From: Basidiobolus meristosporus CBS 931.73
Lineage: Eukaryota > Basidiobolomycota > Basidiobolomycetes > Basidiobolales > Basidiobolaceae
Direction: 5' to 3'
DNA length: 64,000 bases
Assembly: GCA_002104905.1 (NCBI GenBank)
Contig: MCFE01000402.1
Location: forward strand, 1-64,000
In this document: one piece after another, positions 24,153-35,405 of the stretch
Layout: every line of letters starts with the position of its first letter
Numbering within the stretch: position 1 is the first letter of the stretch
Notes under the pieces: model-generated
What the model was told of the DNA's origin: nothing
The model's database searches: none
Seen by the model: only the letters and a program-made list of their open reading frames with translations
Translations under genes and position numbers: made by a program

Positions 24153-25250
24153 AGTAGTACCAATCATCTCCAATGCACTTCTTCCCCCCCCAATCATTCA
24201 TAATGTATCACCTTCCGACATCTTCCTTGATTTGCTATGAACACTTCATACACAGGCATATATATACCGCAGAATGCACTTAAAATAAACTGCTATTCAT
24301 GAACCAGCCACGCGGAACCGACTGAAACCCATCCAAATCCAGCAGGTAACCTCATATACTTGCAATGTTTCTCAGGCGCGCCTTTAGGCATGAGGCAGTA
24401 GCTGAAGTCAGGAATCGAACGATCGCAATGGAACCTTCCATTTCGGATACATGTCCTAGCCCAACCCAGCTTTTCGATTGTACAGCATCCACAAGGGAAT
24501 AAATGTGCCCAACTGATCGTTGAATTAGTGCTGGGTCACTTATATGCCAGCACTCGTATCTACCTTACTTGGCGGTCGGGTTCATTTCCTAGCCTAACGA
24601 CATCTCCATCATCAATATAATATGTTGATCAACTTCTGCATGAATTCTGGTTGTTCAATTACTTGGATGCTACACCAATCAAGATGACCCATCATGTTGT
24701 TCAGCATGCTCACCTGTTGACACAGGACTGTCACCTCACCAAGAACCGCCAAATCATCTTCGGCAGAGATTCGCAACGATCGTTTAGTGAACATTGGGGG
24801 GGGGTGCACAAAGACATGAGAGGGTACTTTTCTATCATTTAGTTGTAAGCAAGTTCTCATTGGTTTGTTGTTGATGATAATAATAATAGGTAATAGAGGT
24901 GAGAGCTTTCTACTAAGAATCACTGGATTAGCTGGGAAAATAGGAGAATTCAGAAAAAATAAAATCGTTCTAGGAATCGCCCGCGCGCGCATGTGGGGGA
25001 AAAGAAAAGCCTGGGAACTGATCCGACCGTACCACCAGGACACCCCGGTGCTGGGTAGGCTCGGTTTGGTTGATGGTAGGGTCGGGGAGGCAAAGACAAA
25101 ATTTAAATGTGTAGCTATCTTGAGTGTGAATGGGTTTTGGTTTTAAACGTGGGGTTGATGGTTGCTTGTAAACAATCAGAGGGAAATCAAGGCGATGCGA
25201 TATCCCCTCTCGGATCGGCGCATCCCTGGCATCGCTCATGGCTTCTTGGC
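24153..25250. other. intergenic between convergent genes
   Basis: About 1.1 kb. A minus-strand frame near 24612-24800 reads KRSLRISAEDDLAVLGEVTV and could be a last exon of something, but no upstream exon or start could be tied to it. An inverted repeat 24410-24471 has a tRNA-like look but no T stem. Confidence 0.4.
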
Positions 25251-27594
25251 TCAGGAGTCTATCAAATTCGATCTGCCGTAGAAGAACAGGTAAGCCAGGC
25301 GTTCGGGGTGTTCAGCAACCACTTCTGACTCGGGGATGCGTGTGATATTCGTGTCGTCCATATGCAGCCATTCGCCGTTTTGTCGGAGAACGTCACAGGT
25401 ATAATGTCCACCGGCTGCGAGCATACCATGGTGATAAACCACTAAGAAAATTCCCGCCTTAGAGCTGATGCAACATAAAATGGTGGATCTCAAAATCAAT
25501 TACCTCCAATTAACTTGTAGGAAATAGGCTTGGTAACTGCTTTCGACGAAGACATGATTTCTATCCCAACAGTTAGTCATGGTGGTTGCATTCGGATGGA
25601 CTTGTCCTAGTTACCTGGTGCGATGTTAAGGTCGGTTGAGTATTGAATGTGCTTGTGAACTTTTTGGATCCCGCCGACGCTGTTGTACTCGAAACGCTTG
25701 AGATGAAGGATCAACACCGGTGGAAGTGTCTCGATAAACGTTTGTCGTGTGGCCTCGACCTGAATGCCTTGACTGGTGGTGAACCCATCAATATGATCTA
25801 GCTTGGTCACGTTGAGCAAGGCATCTTCAATGGTATGGATTCCGTCAGGCTACAACGCAATATCGTGTTAGACGTGGTTACAGCTATCAAAGATAACGAG
25901 CATGCCTCTTCATACCGCAATGTCAAGTTGAAGAGCTTGGAATGGCTCGAGTGTAACAGAGTCTTTGGAGCCTGGGCATCTCAAGATTGATCTAACTTGG
26001 CCACCGAAAATCTTCTTGATTGGTGTTTCAATAACTTCGGTCTAAGTTGTAACAGTTGCGATTAATATGGTGAAGTCCACTACATAGGGTTGAATAAATC
26101 GTACAGCTCGTGTGACGGATGTTTTGTTGCGTGGGCCGACTTCCATCCATTCACTTCCGGCTCCTGTGCCATTAGTGCCCTCGTGGCTGGGCTCGGAGGG
26201 ATCTTCTTGCGAATCGGTAACTTGTGGAAGGACTAATGCAGCATAAACGTTGAGCATTTGATATCAACTAGATTTTCATACAATGCTTACTTGACATGCA
26301 TTCTTCGTGAAGCCCATCCAAGAGAAATCCCAGAAACTCCTCAGCATCTTCCTGTCTTCCCTGCAGAAAAGGAAATGGCCGTCAGCGTACGATGAACAAA
26401 ACCAAAGTGGTTGGAAGACATACTCTCATAGAATTGAATCGCTTGAGACTGCGAAGGGCATCGTAGACGTATTCGGGAACGAACGCATCTTCATACTCGA
26501 CCACACCTACGTATATCTTTAGCTCCACATTCTATCAATCAACAGTCGATCCGTGCTCATTTACCTTGCGACTCCACATCGGGCCCTTCTTGAAACTCAT
26601 TGATGAACATTACTCTATACATAATTGATCAGAATCAGTCGGAATAAACGAGGGCTACGAATTCAATCTTACAATGAATCAATCAAGGGCGTTTTACTTT
26701 TGAAGCTGTGGACCACATTCTTGCTGATGTCTTTGACCAGAGTGTAGAAAGGCGCGATGTGTGCAAGAGGCTGCAAGATCTAGATTGAGCCAGGTTGGTG
26801 AGTACAGTGGGGCAGAGCATCGCTCATGATGGAACATACCGCATTCATAAAACATGTATTGCCATTGTTGACCAAGCCTCTAGGCCTGATCAATTTCCCG
26901 TCAAAGGAAACCTTGAAGTTGTGAAGTACGTCTGAGACGCAAGTATGGTTAGTAACCGACCGGTTTCGGAGTGGTATGCTGTTCACTCACTGTCAATCCC
27001 CTGCAAAGCGACCCGTCCATTCACTTTGGGTGTTTTGGTGATGTCTTTCGAAGAAGTGACTGCTCTGGTTGAGTCTTGTCCTTCGGGGTTGGTGGTTTGC
27101 GAGTTGGCAGCATTCTCTGCTGCTTGGGCTTTGGCTTTATTCTTGTTTCTCACCAAGTCAGCCCAACTTTTGGCCGCGGGAGGGGCGGTTTCAGTGGTGG
27201 TGGTGGTGGCGGCGGCGGCGGCGGTAGTATGATTAAAGATAGTAGTGGTATCTTGCGATAAGGCTAACAGACTGGTTTTAGTAAGGGGTCGCTGAGTCAT
27301 CGCAAACATATGCTCTTACTCGGTAAAGGTTTGATTTTCCACGGTAACTATCGCGTCGATAAGCAGAGACAAGTTAACACAAGGTGAATCGAAACAGGTT
27401 AACGAGAAATATAGATACCGAAAAGGTGACGTAACTGTCCACGACTTCGTTAATCTCTTCACGGCTCAAGTCTCCAAGCGTGTAATAAGGGTGTGTGATC
27501 TAGAATACAGGTACCCAATGGGAGGATAGAAACAACTTTGAATTAGACGACCAGGCAATCTACAGAATAGTGAGAGGGCTCGTACAGTTTTCAT
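25251..27594 (-). CDS. UBP3: Ubp3/USP10-type ubiquitin-specific protease
   Basis: Cysteine protease that removes ubiquitin; Ubp3 with Bre5 controls COPII traffic and ribophagy. I start it at 27594 with a 9-nt coding exon (MKT) spliced to ITHPYYTLGDLSREEINEVV and then LPWKIKPLPTLSQD. This uses an intron at about 27256-27311 with a TTACTAA branch site. A Thr/Ala-rich linker and KSWADLVR follow (compare the KSWA motif of USP10). The catalytic domain shows the Cys box RGLVNNGNTCFMN (Cys codon near 26852), RQEDAEEFLGFLLDGLHEE, PPVLILHLKRFEYN and the His box HHGMLAAGGHYTCDV. It ends EHPERLAYLFFYGR. Many short introns, joined by eye. Mid-protein regions (25.8-26.7 kb) were assigned only roughly. Confidence 0.85.
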
Positions 27595-28305
27595 GGGTCC
27601 GAAGTTGCGATAAATAATGAACAGAGAAGGCGATGAAATTAAAAAAGTCTAACAGTCAAGATGAGCCGAATCAAAGGAAGTAAAATGCGAGTGAGTTATA
27701 AGTCAGTATGTGGAATGCAACATGCTCCAGGAGAAGAGGTTCGATTGAGTTGGTATAAGCGAGGTGTTGTGGTGAACTCGAGGGATTGCTTTCAAAGAGT
27801 TTCTATGCTGTATAGGTCGATGTCTTTTCCAGTCGAAAAAAAGTAGCAAACTGGGAACCCAACGCTTCCGAAATAAAATTACAAAGTCCAAAGTTTGAAC
27901 GAATTGGTGAGATTTGACGATATTGCGTGTTGAAGAATTTGCTAGCAGGGTACTGATGTTTGATGGTCAATGATAGGTGGAATCTTGGATCCCGCTTTTT
28001 TCTTTTTTTCTGAACCACAGCATTTAGTGTGAAGTGGTGGTTAGCCATCATGGGGGATGAAGCACGTGCTTTCAATTTGGGTTAATTTAATCCAACATTT
28101 GATTTTGTTGCGGGGTAGGAGGTGAAGGTATGGTTGATGAGGATGGTAAGAGTTGCCATGTATGTAGAATGGCCTACTTCTATAACCGGATTCAGAGTGC
28201 TGTGAGGGAAGGGCTACATTTACACAAAGTAGAGCAGGGGAATAGTGAATGTGATCTGGAAGATGTGCTGTAACAAGAGTCTGTATCCAAACATGCCATA
28301 TTTTC
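27595..28305. other. intergenic between UBP3 and YDJ1
   Basis: 3' flank of YDJ1 and promoter of UBP3, both on the minus strand. Short frames on both strands are not protein-like. No TATA box identified. Confidence 0.5.
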
Positions 28306-30241
28306 TTATTGCTGACTGCATTGAACACCTGGTCCACCTCTGCCTTCGTCTTCCTCATCCTCCTCGTATGCGTTTCCGCCAGAGGAGCCTGTGGTACCGT
28401 ACTAGACACGCAAGGTAAGTATTTCCAATGTTACTGCCGATAGCCGTTGAAATGTTACCTGTGAGATGTTAGAGTCATGCAGGTGAATCTCATCAATAAC
28501 CTCCGGACGGGCCGCTTCGGCAGGGCGAGGGGGGAGTACGCTTTCCAGAGTCTTTGAAGATCATTAGCCACCAAAAACGGGTCTCCAGCTAAATAAGTGA
28601 TTTCATACCTTGTATTCGGGGTTTGAGAGCCATCCATTAGGTGGGAACTCAACATCGAATTGAACATAAAGGTTTCCTTTGTCGAAAGGTCTCTTGTACT
28701 GAGGCATACCTTCGCCCATGATGCACTTGACATCCCCTACACCAAACAGTCAGCATTGCAAGGTGGTGCTGTATATTCAATAGAAAGCATTTACCAGGCT
28801 TGATGACCTCTCCAGGTGGGTGGTTCACAACCAAGCCACGACCATCCAAGTGAGTTACTATACATTTGGAGAATCCGCAAAGCGCCTCTGTCAAGGTGAT
28901 TTTAACATGGGCCAACAAGTCCGCCCCCTTTCTTTCGAAAGTGTCGTGGTCCTGTTGCTTCACAACTAGGACAACATCACCAGTTTCAATTCCAGGCTAT
29001 TGTGATATTCGATAAGTGTCTGCTTTGCTGAAGACGTGTCGAGCTTGGTTACCTCTTGGTCAGCTTCTCCTTTCACGACGATCTTTTGGCCGTCTTTCAT
29101 GCCCTTGTCGATGAATGCCTCAAGAATCTTGCGTTCGTTGGTGACCTTCTTGCCCTTACATTTCTTGCATCTATCTTTCTCCTTGATGATCTCTCCTTTA
29201 CCGTCACCTGGTAGTAATGTGTGATGAATACCATAATGCAACCAACAAATGCAGCCGAGGACTACACTTACATGAGGTACAAGCAACTTGCATCTGTTGC
29301 ATCATGCCAGGAGCGATCTGGCGCATGGTCATTTTGACACCGTGACCATCGCAGCTGGTACATTTCTTGACTGCGCCGGATTTTCCACCCTTGCTACATT
29401 GATAGGAAGATCAGTCCCCACCACAAGCGATCGGCTGTTCTATGCTTTACTAACCCATGACAGTGCGAGCAGATAACGTTCCTTTGGAGAGCCATCTTGG
29501 TGGCTTTACCGTTATAAAGGTCCTCAAGAGTTACTTTAAGAGGGTGTACGATATCCTCGCCACGTTGCTTCCAATTACGAGGGCCACCGGCTAACAACTT
29601 GATCAATCAATGCAATATGAGAAGCAAATAGGTGCGCCTTTTACCTCCAAATGAAGGACCCCCAAAGCCGCCACCGAAGAATTGAGCAAAAATGTCTTCG
29701 GGGTTCATTCCGTAGTCACCGCCTCCATTGCCGCCTTCTTCACCAAAGCGATCATAATGTTCTCTACATTTTTCTCCCATTGTTAAACCCGCTCCTGGAC
29801 AATCCAATTTTTCTTTCTGGTAAAACCAACCTCTTATCAGGATCGCTCAGAATCTCGTAAGCGTGGCTGATTTCCTTGAACTGGAATTGGAGAAGGTGTA
29901 TTAGTCAGCTGATTGAAGCCCTCGAAAGTCCTTTCCTAACCGACTTGCCTTTTCTCCTTCATCGGGGTTCTTGTCAGGATGGAATTTCATAGCCTGCAAG
30001 GGATGGGTCAGATAGAGCATGGTGTACGAGAGTGCCGGTTTCAGCGAGCTGTCTGGCTATCTATCTATTCGAGCGGGAATATCTCCCAAGTGAAATACTG
30101 ACCAATTTACGATAGGCCTAGAGAATTGGGATCAATACTTGTCTTGACTCGAGAATACTGGTGAATACTCAACGGTACCTTTTTGATTTCTGAATCAGTG
30201 GCATCTCTCTCGACACCCAAGATCTCGTAATAGCTAGACAT
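28306..30241 (-). CDS. YDJ1: Ydj1-type DnaJ (class A Hsp40), farnesylated
   Basis: Cytosolic/ER-surface Hsp40 that stimulates Hsp70 ATPase and delivers unfolded clients. It starts [21 protein letters not shown] at 30241. The J domain carries HPD ([13 protein letters not shown], near 29.97 kb) and is followed by a G/F region ([16 protein letters not shown]). The zinc-finger domain has four CxxCxG repeats ([14 protein letters not shown], a third split by an intron, CKKCKGKK), then the two client-binding domains ([28 protein letters not shown]). The C-terminus [10 protein letters not shown] is a CaaX box of the farnesyl type (compare CASQ in yeast Ydj1). At least seven short introns. Confidence 0.92.
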
Positions 30242-30412
30242 GGCACGAACAAAAAAGCTATGTATTCCAAAGCAAAGATACTATTAAACCAGTTTTCGCC
30301 CAGTCTATGTAAGGTGGGAGCACCGGTGATTAAAGTGAAATATTGTTAACGATCTATAACCAAATCATATTGTTCACCCTAGATATCAAAATAACTCTCC
30401 CATGTACATGAG
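30242..30412. other. YDJ1 promoter region
   Basis: Short interval upstream of YDJ1 and 3' of the pseudogene on the same strand. No element recognised. Confidence 0.4.
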
Positions 30413-30413
30413 A

Positions 30414-30825
30414 TCAAAATTTTCCATATTTCCCTTCGGGATTTCCTGGAGCAAGACGAATCAACAGTTGTTCTCCATGCCCACTTGAGGCTTGTGTTAC
30501 CCAATTCTTTCCAGCGTCGCAGTAAATTGAAATGCCCAAATTGGTTCGAAAAGCCACTTGAGTTGTTGATCCATAAACAATCCTAAAAAGGCGCATCCTC
30601 CATATGAACCCAATACATCATTGGCTTGCCTTGCGGCTCATACAAGGATAGTAATGTCTCTAGGAAGGTAGATTTGTTACCCTCTTTGCCAGCGCTACGT
30701 GAATGTCTACTTTGTCTCTTAGCCAAGCGAATACATCGTTATAGTCTCAATCTCCTGTGAAGCATGCACCAAACTTGGCTGAGTAATGCCGTCCATTGTA
30801 AAAAGTAGAGGTCATTAAATCATCT
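30414..30825 (-). pseudogene. broken unidentified gene fragment
   Basis: Protein-like sequence runs through more than one frame on the minus strand. In order: MTSTFYNGRHYSAKFGACFTGD then a stop; DYNDVFAWLRDKVDIHVALAK; KEGNKSTFLETLLSLYEPQG; KPMMYWVHMEDAPF; and, after a one-base shift in a T5 run near 30587, RIVYGSTTQVAFRTNLGISI through to EGKYGKF and a stop. I do not recognise the family. At least one stop and two frameshifts make it non-functional. It sits at the left border of the array. Confidence 0.55.
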
Positions 30826-30902
30826 GCCTACAAATATCCAGCCTGCTTCGTATTGAATAGCAAAACCAACACATTTGCAATTGATTCCCTTATCCATAAA
30901 AG

Positions 30903-31378
30903 TTGAATCGCTTGTCCATAGTCTGCACGCTGTTGATGGTCACTTTGGCCAATGGAGATCACTTGCGGTTCACGAAGCCAGCTAGCAGTGGCCATATAGC
31001 TAGTACTTCAGTATCCAGCTACAACTTCAACCCGTTCCCTACTTAATGATAAACAAGGAGGTCGAGCTTGGTCACAAAAAAACAGAAGCACAGCTTCACC
31101 GCTTGAATTTTGGAACACTAATTCGGCGCTTGCTCTCACTGGAGCCTGCAGAGTTCCAATATGAATTTGGATTCAGGGACGCGAGATTTGTTCAGATGGA
31201 GCCTGGTGTAGCTGATCGGAAATATGATACCACTGGCGTTAAAGCACTAGACGATGACTCAGATTACTTCAGATAATGAGGATGAAGATGACGAGGACAC
31301 CAACCTAGAGGAGGCCGAGTTGTGGGGAAGGTTTGGCGGTCGTGGGCGATGGGACGTGGTAGATGGGGAAGATGGTAA
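30903..31378 (+). pseudogene. GRW family A0, broken copy
   Basis: First member of the array, clearly dead. The signal-peptide region is recognisable (VCTLLMVTLANGDH) but no in-frame Met precedes it. KFFKPA is changed to RFTKPASS. After NFNPFP the frame stops, the segment up to INKEVEL is deleted, and reading resumes as LHRLNFGTLIRRLLSLEPAEF. The acidic part (EDEDDEDTNLEEAELWGRFGG) is again in a different frame, and the tail is shortened to one or two GRGRW units before TAA. It is the most diverged A-type copy. Confidence 0.8.
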
Positions 31379-31805
31379 ACTACAGTGAACTTCACAATTT
31401 GCTCACAAGTCTGGATCATCACCAAGATTAGGCCTAATAAATGCCTAGAGCGATATGTGAAATGTAACATTAGCACTAACTGCTTTAATAAAGCCTACAA
31501 CAATTGTAAGACACTCAAATTCACTATCCTACCATTTCATAGCAATAATATACAGCTTTCAGCAAGGCCGCAAATGTTAAAGCAGTATTCACCTGCAGAT
31601 GACTGCCAAAGAATCACTTATCCCTACTATGCCTACTCATTAGGTAGTACTCTGGAGTTTTCTGGTAACAGAATAGCCACTTGCAACATTCAAAGGATCG
31701 TGAACTAATTCACTTTGCTGGCTACTTATTAGGCTACTCAAGCTTAGTGACCGATCTATATCCTATTTGTTGCGTTTATTATCCCAGCATTCTGATGACG
31801 GTGAG

Positions 31806-31878
31806 TATAATAAACCATATCTGAATTGAGTGAATTGAATGATAATGAGTCTAACTAAGCAATTCAACCAGAATAAAA
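31806..31878 (+). promoter_or_regulatory. promoter of GRW A1: TATAATAA, dyad, TATA box
   Basis: TATAATAAAC at 31806 is followed by an inverted repeat TGAATTG (31831-31837) / CAATTCA (31860-31866) enclosing GAGTCTAACTAA, and then the TATA element AATAAAAGCGC at 31872. The start codon is about 75 nt further on. The same arrangement recurs before A2, A5 and A6. Confidence 0.55.
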
Positions 31879-31948
31879 GCGCATCAAAGAGTCTCCAAAA
31901 ACTCAGACTTGAGCTCTCCAAAGCAACTACACCCAAAAGTACCCGAAG

Positions 31949-32515
31949 ATGTTTCCTAAAATTGCCATTGTCGGTTCGCTCTTGATGGCCACCCTGGCCT
32001 ATGGTGACCATTTGAAGTTCGTTAAGCCAGCAACCAGCAACAATGCAGCCATTGCCTCCGTGTCCAACCATGAATTCAACCCATTTTACAACACTGGTCG
32101 TGGCGTCCTTATTCCAAACTACCTGATCAATAGGGACATTGAACTTGCACCAGAAGAAATCCGTCGACGCCACCTGAATATTGGTGCATTGATTGATCGC
32201 TTACTCTCGCTGAAGACCTTGGGGTTCGCAAACGAGTTTGAGTTCAAGGGGGCAAGATTCATTGACTTGGAGCCAGCCCATGAGTTTGTCACCAAGAATA
32301 CCGACATGAAGTATGGCACTACAAGTGATGAAGCAGTGAACGACAACTCCGACATTACTTCAGATAATGAGGATGAAGATGACGAGGACACCAACCCAGA
32401 GGAAGCTGAGCTATGGGGAAGATTTGGTGGTCGTGGGCGCTGGAGACGTGGCAGATGGGGCCGTGGACGATGGGGACGCGGTCGCTGGGGACGTGGTAGA
32501 TGGGGAAGATGGTAG
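31949..32515 (+). CDS. GRW family A1, secreted Trp/Arg-repeat protein
   Basis: Intact single-exon gene, 188 aa, function unknown. Signal peptide about 1-17/19 (MFPKIAIVGSLLMATLAYG), then KFVKPATSNN, an N-terminal domain (FNPFYNTGRGVLIPNYLINR), the core LAPEEIRRRHLNIGALIDRL and LSLKTLGFANEFEFKGARF. An acidic stretch (SDNEDEDDEDTNPEEAELW) leads to the basic tail of RFGGRGRW, RRGRW and GRGRW units ending GRW. There is no cysteine in the mature part, no membrane span after the signal and no GPI-like end. It is unlike its neighbours A4-A7 in reading FYNTGRG for FHNTGHG. Its 5' spacer matches that of A6 and its 3' spacer that of A4. Confidence 0.88.
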   Translation: MFPKIAIVGSLLMATLAYGDHLKFVKPATSNNAAIASVSNHEFNPFYNTGRGVLIPNYLINRDIELAPEEIRRRHLNIGALIDRLLSLKTLGFANEFEFKGARFIDLEPAHEFVTKNTDMKYGTTSDEAVNDNSDITSDNEDEDDEDTNPEEAELWGRFGGRGRWRRGRWGRGRWGRGRWGRGRWGRW

Positions 32516-33150
32516 ACTGCAATATGCCGCATTCTTCGCTTCACTCACCGAGATACTTCCTGGGATGGCATCTGAAGAATACCTCAGTTGTATTTTCAAG
32601 TAATGATTGAACCGGTCATGCTAAATAAAGACTTCTCATCTATGCAACAGTTCCTTCATTTTGTTATCTGAATATTCTAACAGATGCTCTAGACAAGTTT
32701 GGCTACAACAACATGCCTCAATGTCAATTCCATGTGTATTGGTCAATGCGAAGCCTTCTTCCCCCATAATTGCCTCTAATGTCGTCATGATGAATATGCT
32801 ATAGCTAAAATGCCGACTTGCGAGTCAGGTACTAGCTATGTATCCTGCAGCTCTCTGGAGTTTCCAGCAGCAGAATAGTCACTTGCGGTATACAAATTTC
32901 CAAGAAATACATTCACTTAGCCGACTATATGTAGTCTACTCAAGCTTGACACCCGATCCATTTATTATTTGTTGTGTTAGTTACGTCGATGCTCCAAAGG
33001 CAATGAGTTTAATAAAGCATGCCTGGATTGGGTGAATTGAATGATGACGAGTCTAACTAAGCAATTCAACCAGAATAAAAGCGCATCAAAGAGTCTCCAA
33101 AAACTCAGACTTGAGCTCTCCAAAGCAACTACACCCAAAAGTACCCGAAG
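32516..33150 (+). repeat. array spacer B, left copy
   Basis: This spacer, including the AATAAA-containing 3' region of A1 and the promoter of A2, is nearly base-for-base the same as 50742-51375 between A4 and A5, about 18 kb away. The two differ at scattered single bases. Promoter dyad at 33033-33039 / 33062-33068. Confidence 0.85.
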
Positions 33151-33718
33151 ATGTTTCCTAAAATTGCCATTGTCGGTTCGCTCTTGATGGCCACCCTGGC
33201 CTATGGTGACCATTTGAAGTTCGTTCAAGCCAGCAACCAGCAACAATGCAGCCATTGCCTCCGTGTCCAACCATGAATTCAACCCATTTTACAACACTGG
33301 TCATGGCATCCTCATTCCAAACTACCTGATAAATCGAGAGGTTGAGCTCGCACCAGAAGAAATCCGTCGACGCCACCTGAATATTGGTGCATTGATTGAT
33401 CGCTTACTCTCGCTGAAGACCTTGGGGTTCGCAAACGAGTTTGAGTTCAAGGGGGCAAGATTCATTGACTTGGAACCAGCCCATGAGTTTGTCACCAAGA
33501 ACACCGACATGAAGTATGGCACTACAAGTGATGAAGCAGTGAATGACAACTCCGACATTACTTCTGATAATGAGAATGAAGATAGCGAGGACACCAACCC
33601 AGAGGAAGCTGAGCTATGGGGAAGATTTGGCGGTCGTGGGCGCTGGAGACGTGGCAGATGGGGCCGTGGACGATGGGGACGCGGTCGCTGGGGACGTGGT
33701 AGATGGGGAAGATGGTAG
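33151..33718 (+). pseudogene. GRW family A2, frameshifted copy
   Basis: Same layout as A1, but one extra base near 33226 (TTCGTTCAAG against TTCGTTAAG or TTCTTCAAG in other copies) shifts the frame just after the signal peptide; the shifted frame ends within about 20 codons. From 33263 the frame is open again through core, acidic block (NENEDSEDTNPEEAELW) and an undamaged GRGRW tail. The body has few other changes, so the break is recent or could be an assembly error. Without it the length would equal A1. Confidence 0.8.
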
Positions 33719-34765
33719 TCTTCAATGTGCTTCGCTCTTTACATTAATGGCGAAAACTCTCCCGGGGTTAGCGGCAAAGAAAAAACACCAGAGTCGAGTT
33801 TTGTAGCTAGGCTTGAATTGATCATACTAAATAAAGACTAGTCATCTATACTACAAGGCTATTGTCGTTTTCTGTACATTCCAACATAAAAACCTACCTC
33901 AATGCTAACCCCATACACAATGTCTATCATGAGGTCTTTTTGCTTACCGTTTCCTCGAATGCGGTCGGTTCGGAAGAAGATGCTGAATTCTGGCAAAGCA
34001 GTTGCTTTACCAAACGTTCAGTGATTTTCCAGTTTTTCCGGAAGAGGAGTCAGTTTTGAAGCGAAATGTAATATCGGCATTAGCACCAATAAAGCTCGAG
34101 TTTATGTTATGTAATGATATAGCATTCTCTTCCTGGTATTACAATTTCATGTTGCAATTAGATGAAGGTACATACTTTAAAACAGTGGCTTATATCGCTG
34201 CCAGTTGGGCTTGTAAGGGCACGAATGGAAATGGCTTCTTAGCCTTCCCACCATCAGAATCTGGGATGAACCATTGATCAATCGTGGCTTATGTTGCTCC
34301 ATAATTTTTCGTTGGTTTCTCGAGGGAAAATTAAAAAACATCGAATGCGTAATGTTTATCTCATAACATATATGCTCTCTGTGAAGAACATAAAAAGTAC
34401 TTTCTAATACCCGAATACGAATGGTGACTGCTCTTCAGCCCACATGAAATCCTGATAATATGGGAAGCTTCAGCACCGACATTCATCAATCATGCTTCGT
34501 AACAAAGCTCGCTGTAATGTTGCAATTTTCCGCAATGTTTCAAATGGATATATTTGGCACTGCGAAGCGTCATTACCACTGACATCGCCAGAGAGATTGT
34601 GTATCCTCCCAAGTACTGTAAATTTGAAAAAGTGAGCCCAAAAGCTTATGCATGATGAAATGGTGGACCCGGAGCTCAACATGTCACTTTATGCCTGATA
34701 AAAGAGCAATTATCAGGCTCTGGGAAGTAAGATTCGAAATTTCCAGACCAACAACAGCCTTGAGG
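33719..34765. other. intergenic, A2 to B1
   Basis: About 1.05 kb of AT-rich spacer unlike the other array spacers. Short frames at 33862-34277 have no family resemblance. The right end has CTGATAAAAGAGC at 34697, a plausible TATA element for B1. Confidence 0.5.
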
Positions 34766-35405
34766 ATGCTTCTTAAACTATCCATTTTCTATTCCTTGTT
34801 GATGACCACTCTGGCTTATAGGGACCACTTGAGGTTCTTTGAGCCAGTCCGTAGTAACAATGCGGCCATTGCCTCCGTGTCTAGCCGTGCATTCGGACCA
34901 TTCTACTATACCGATCAAGGTGTAGTCTTACCCTACTTCATGCTGGGTGAAAATGTCGATATCATCCCAGAGGAGGCTCGAGTTCGTCGTCTGAAGGTAG
35001 GGAGCGTAATCAAGCGTTTGCCACACCGCAGGTACAAGAAAGTGCCTCGGAAGCATGGGCACAGGTATATCAAGAAGGCTGATGTGGAGCCAAATACTGA
35101 GCCTGCCACTAGTGAGAATGACGTTGGGCCTATATCGGAGCCTAAAGCTGGGAAGCCCATTGATGAGCCCGCTAAAGAACCGAAACAAGAGCTTGTAGAA
35201 GAGCCAGCCACTGGTGAGACAGATACTAAGACCACTGGCAACAATGAGGCTGTAAAAAACAACCCAGACATCGCATCTGATGAAGACAGCGAGAATGATG
35301 CTGACTCTGAGGAAGCCAAGCTCGGGTAGATGGGGCCGTGGAAGAGGAAGACGTGGCCGCTGGGGACGTGGTAGAAGAGGTCGTGGCAGATGGGGAAGAT
35401 GGTAA
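34766..35405 (+). pseudogene. GRW family B1, divergent, tail frameshifted
   Basis: Starts MLLKLSIFYSLLMTTLAYRDH. It has the B-type FYYTDQGVVLPYFML segment and the core IPEEARVRRLKVGSVIKR, followed by a shorter basic block (RRYKKVPRKHGHRY) and a unique Pro/Glu-rich insert (KPIDEPAKEPKQELVEEP). The open frame ends after 187 aa at 35329 (SEEAKLG). Two bases are missing at about 35324 relative to CTCTGGGGT in other copies, so the basic tail (with RGRRGR variants) lies in another frame up to TAA at 35405. It is intermediate between subfamilies A and B. Confidence 0.75.

Noticed and set aside
24410-24471. tRNA-like element on the minus strand with a GTTCGATTCC box
   Set aside because: Only 62 nt long; an acceptor-like stem forms but no T stem or anticodon arm does.
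27256-27309. Start of the deubiquitinase at an ATG at 27309 (MFAMTQRPL...)
   Set aside because: This stretch fits an intron (GTAAGAG donor, TTACTAA branch site, TTAG acceptor), and upstream protein-like exons join in frame across it.
31385-31708. A 107-codon frame present in both copies of spacer A
   Set aside because: The two copies differ mainly at replacement sites and the block is a recent duplication, so the conservation does not indicate coding.
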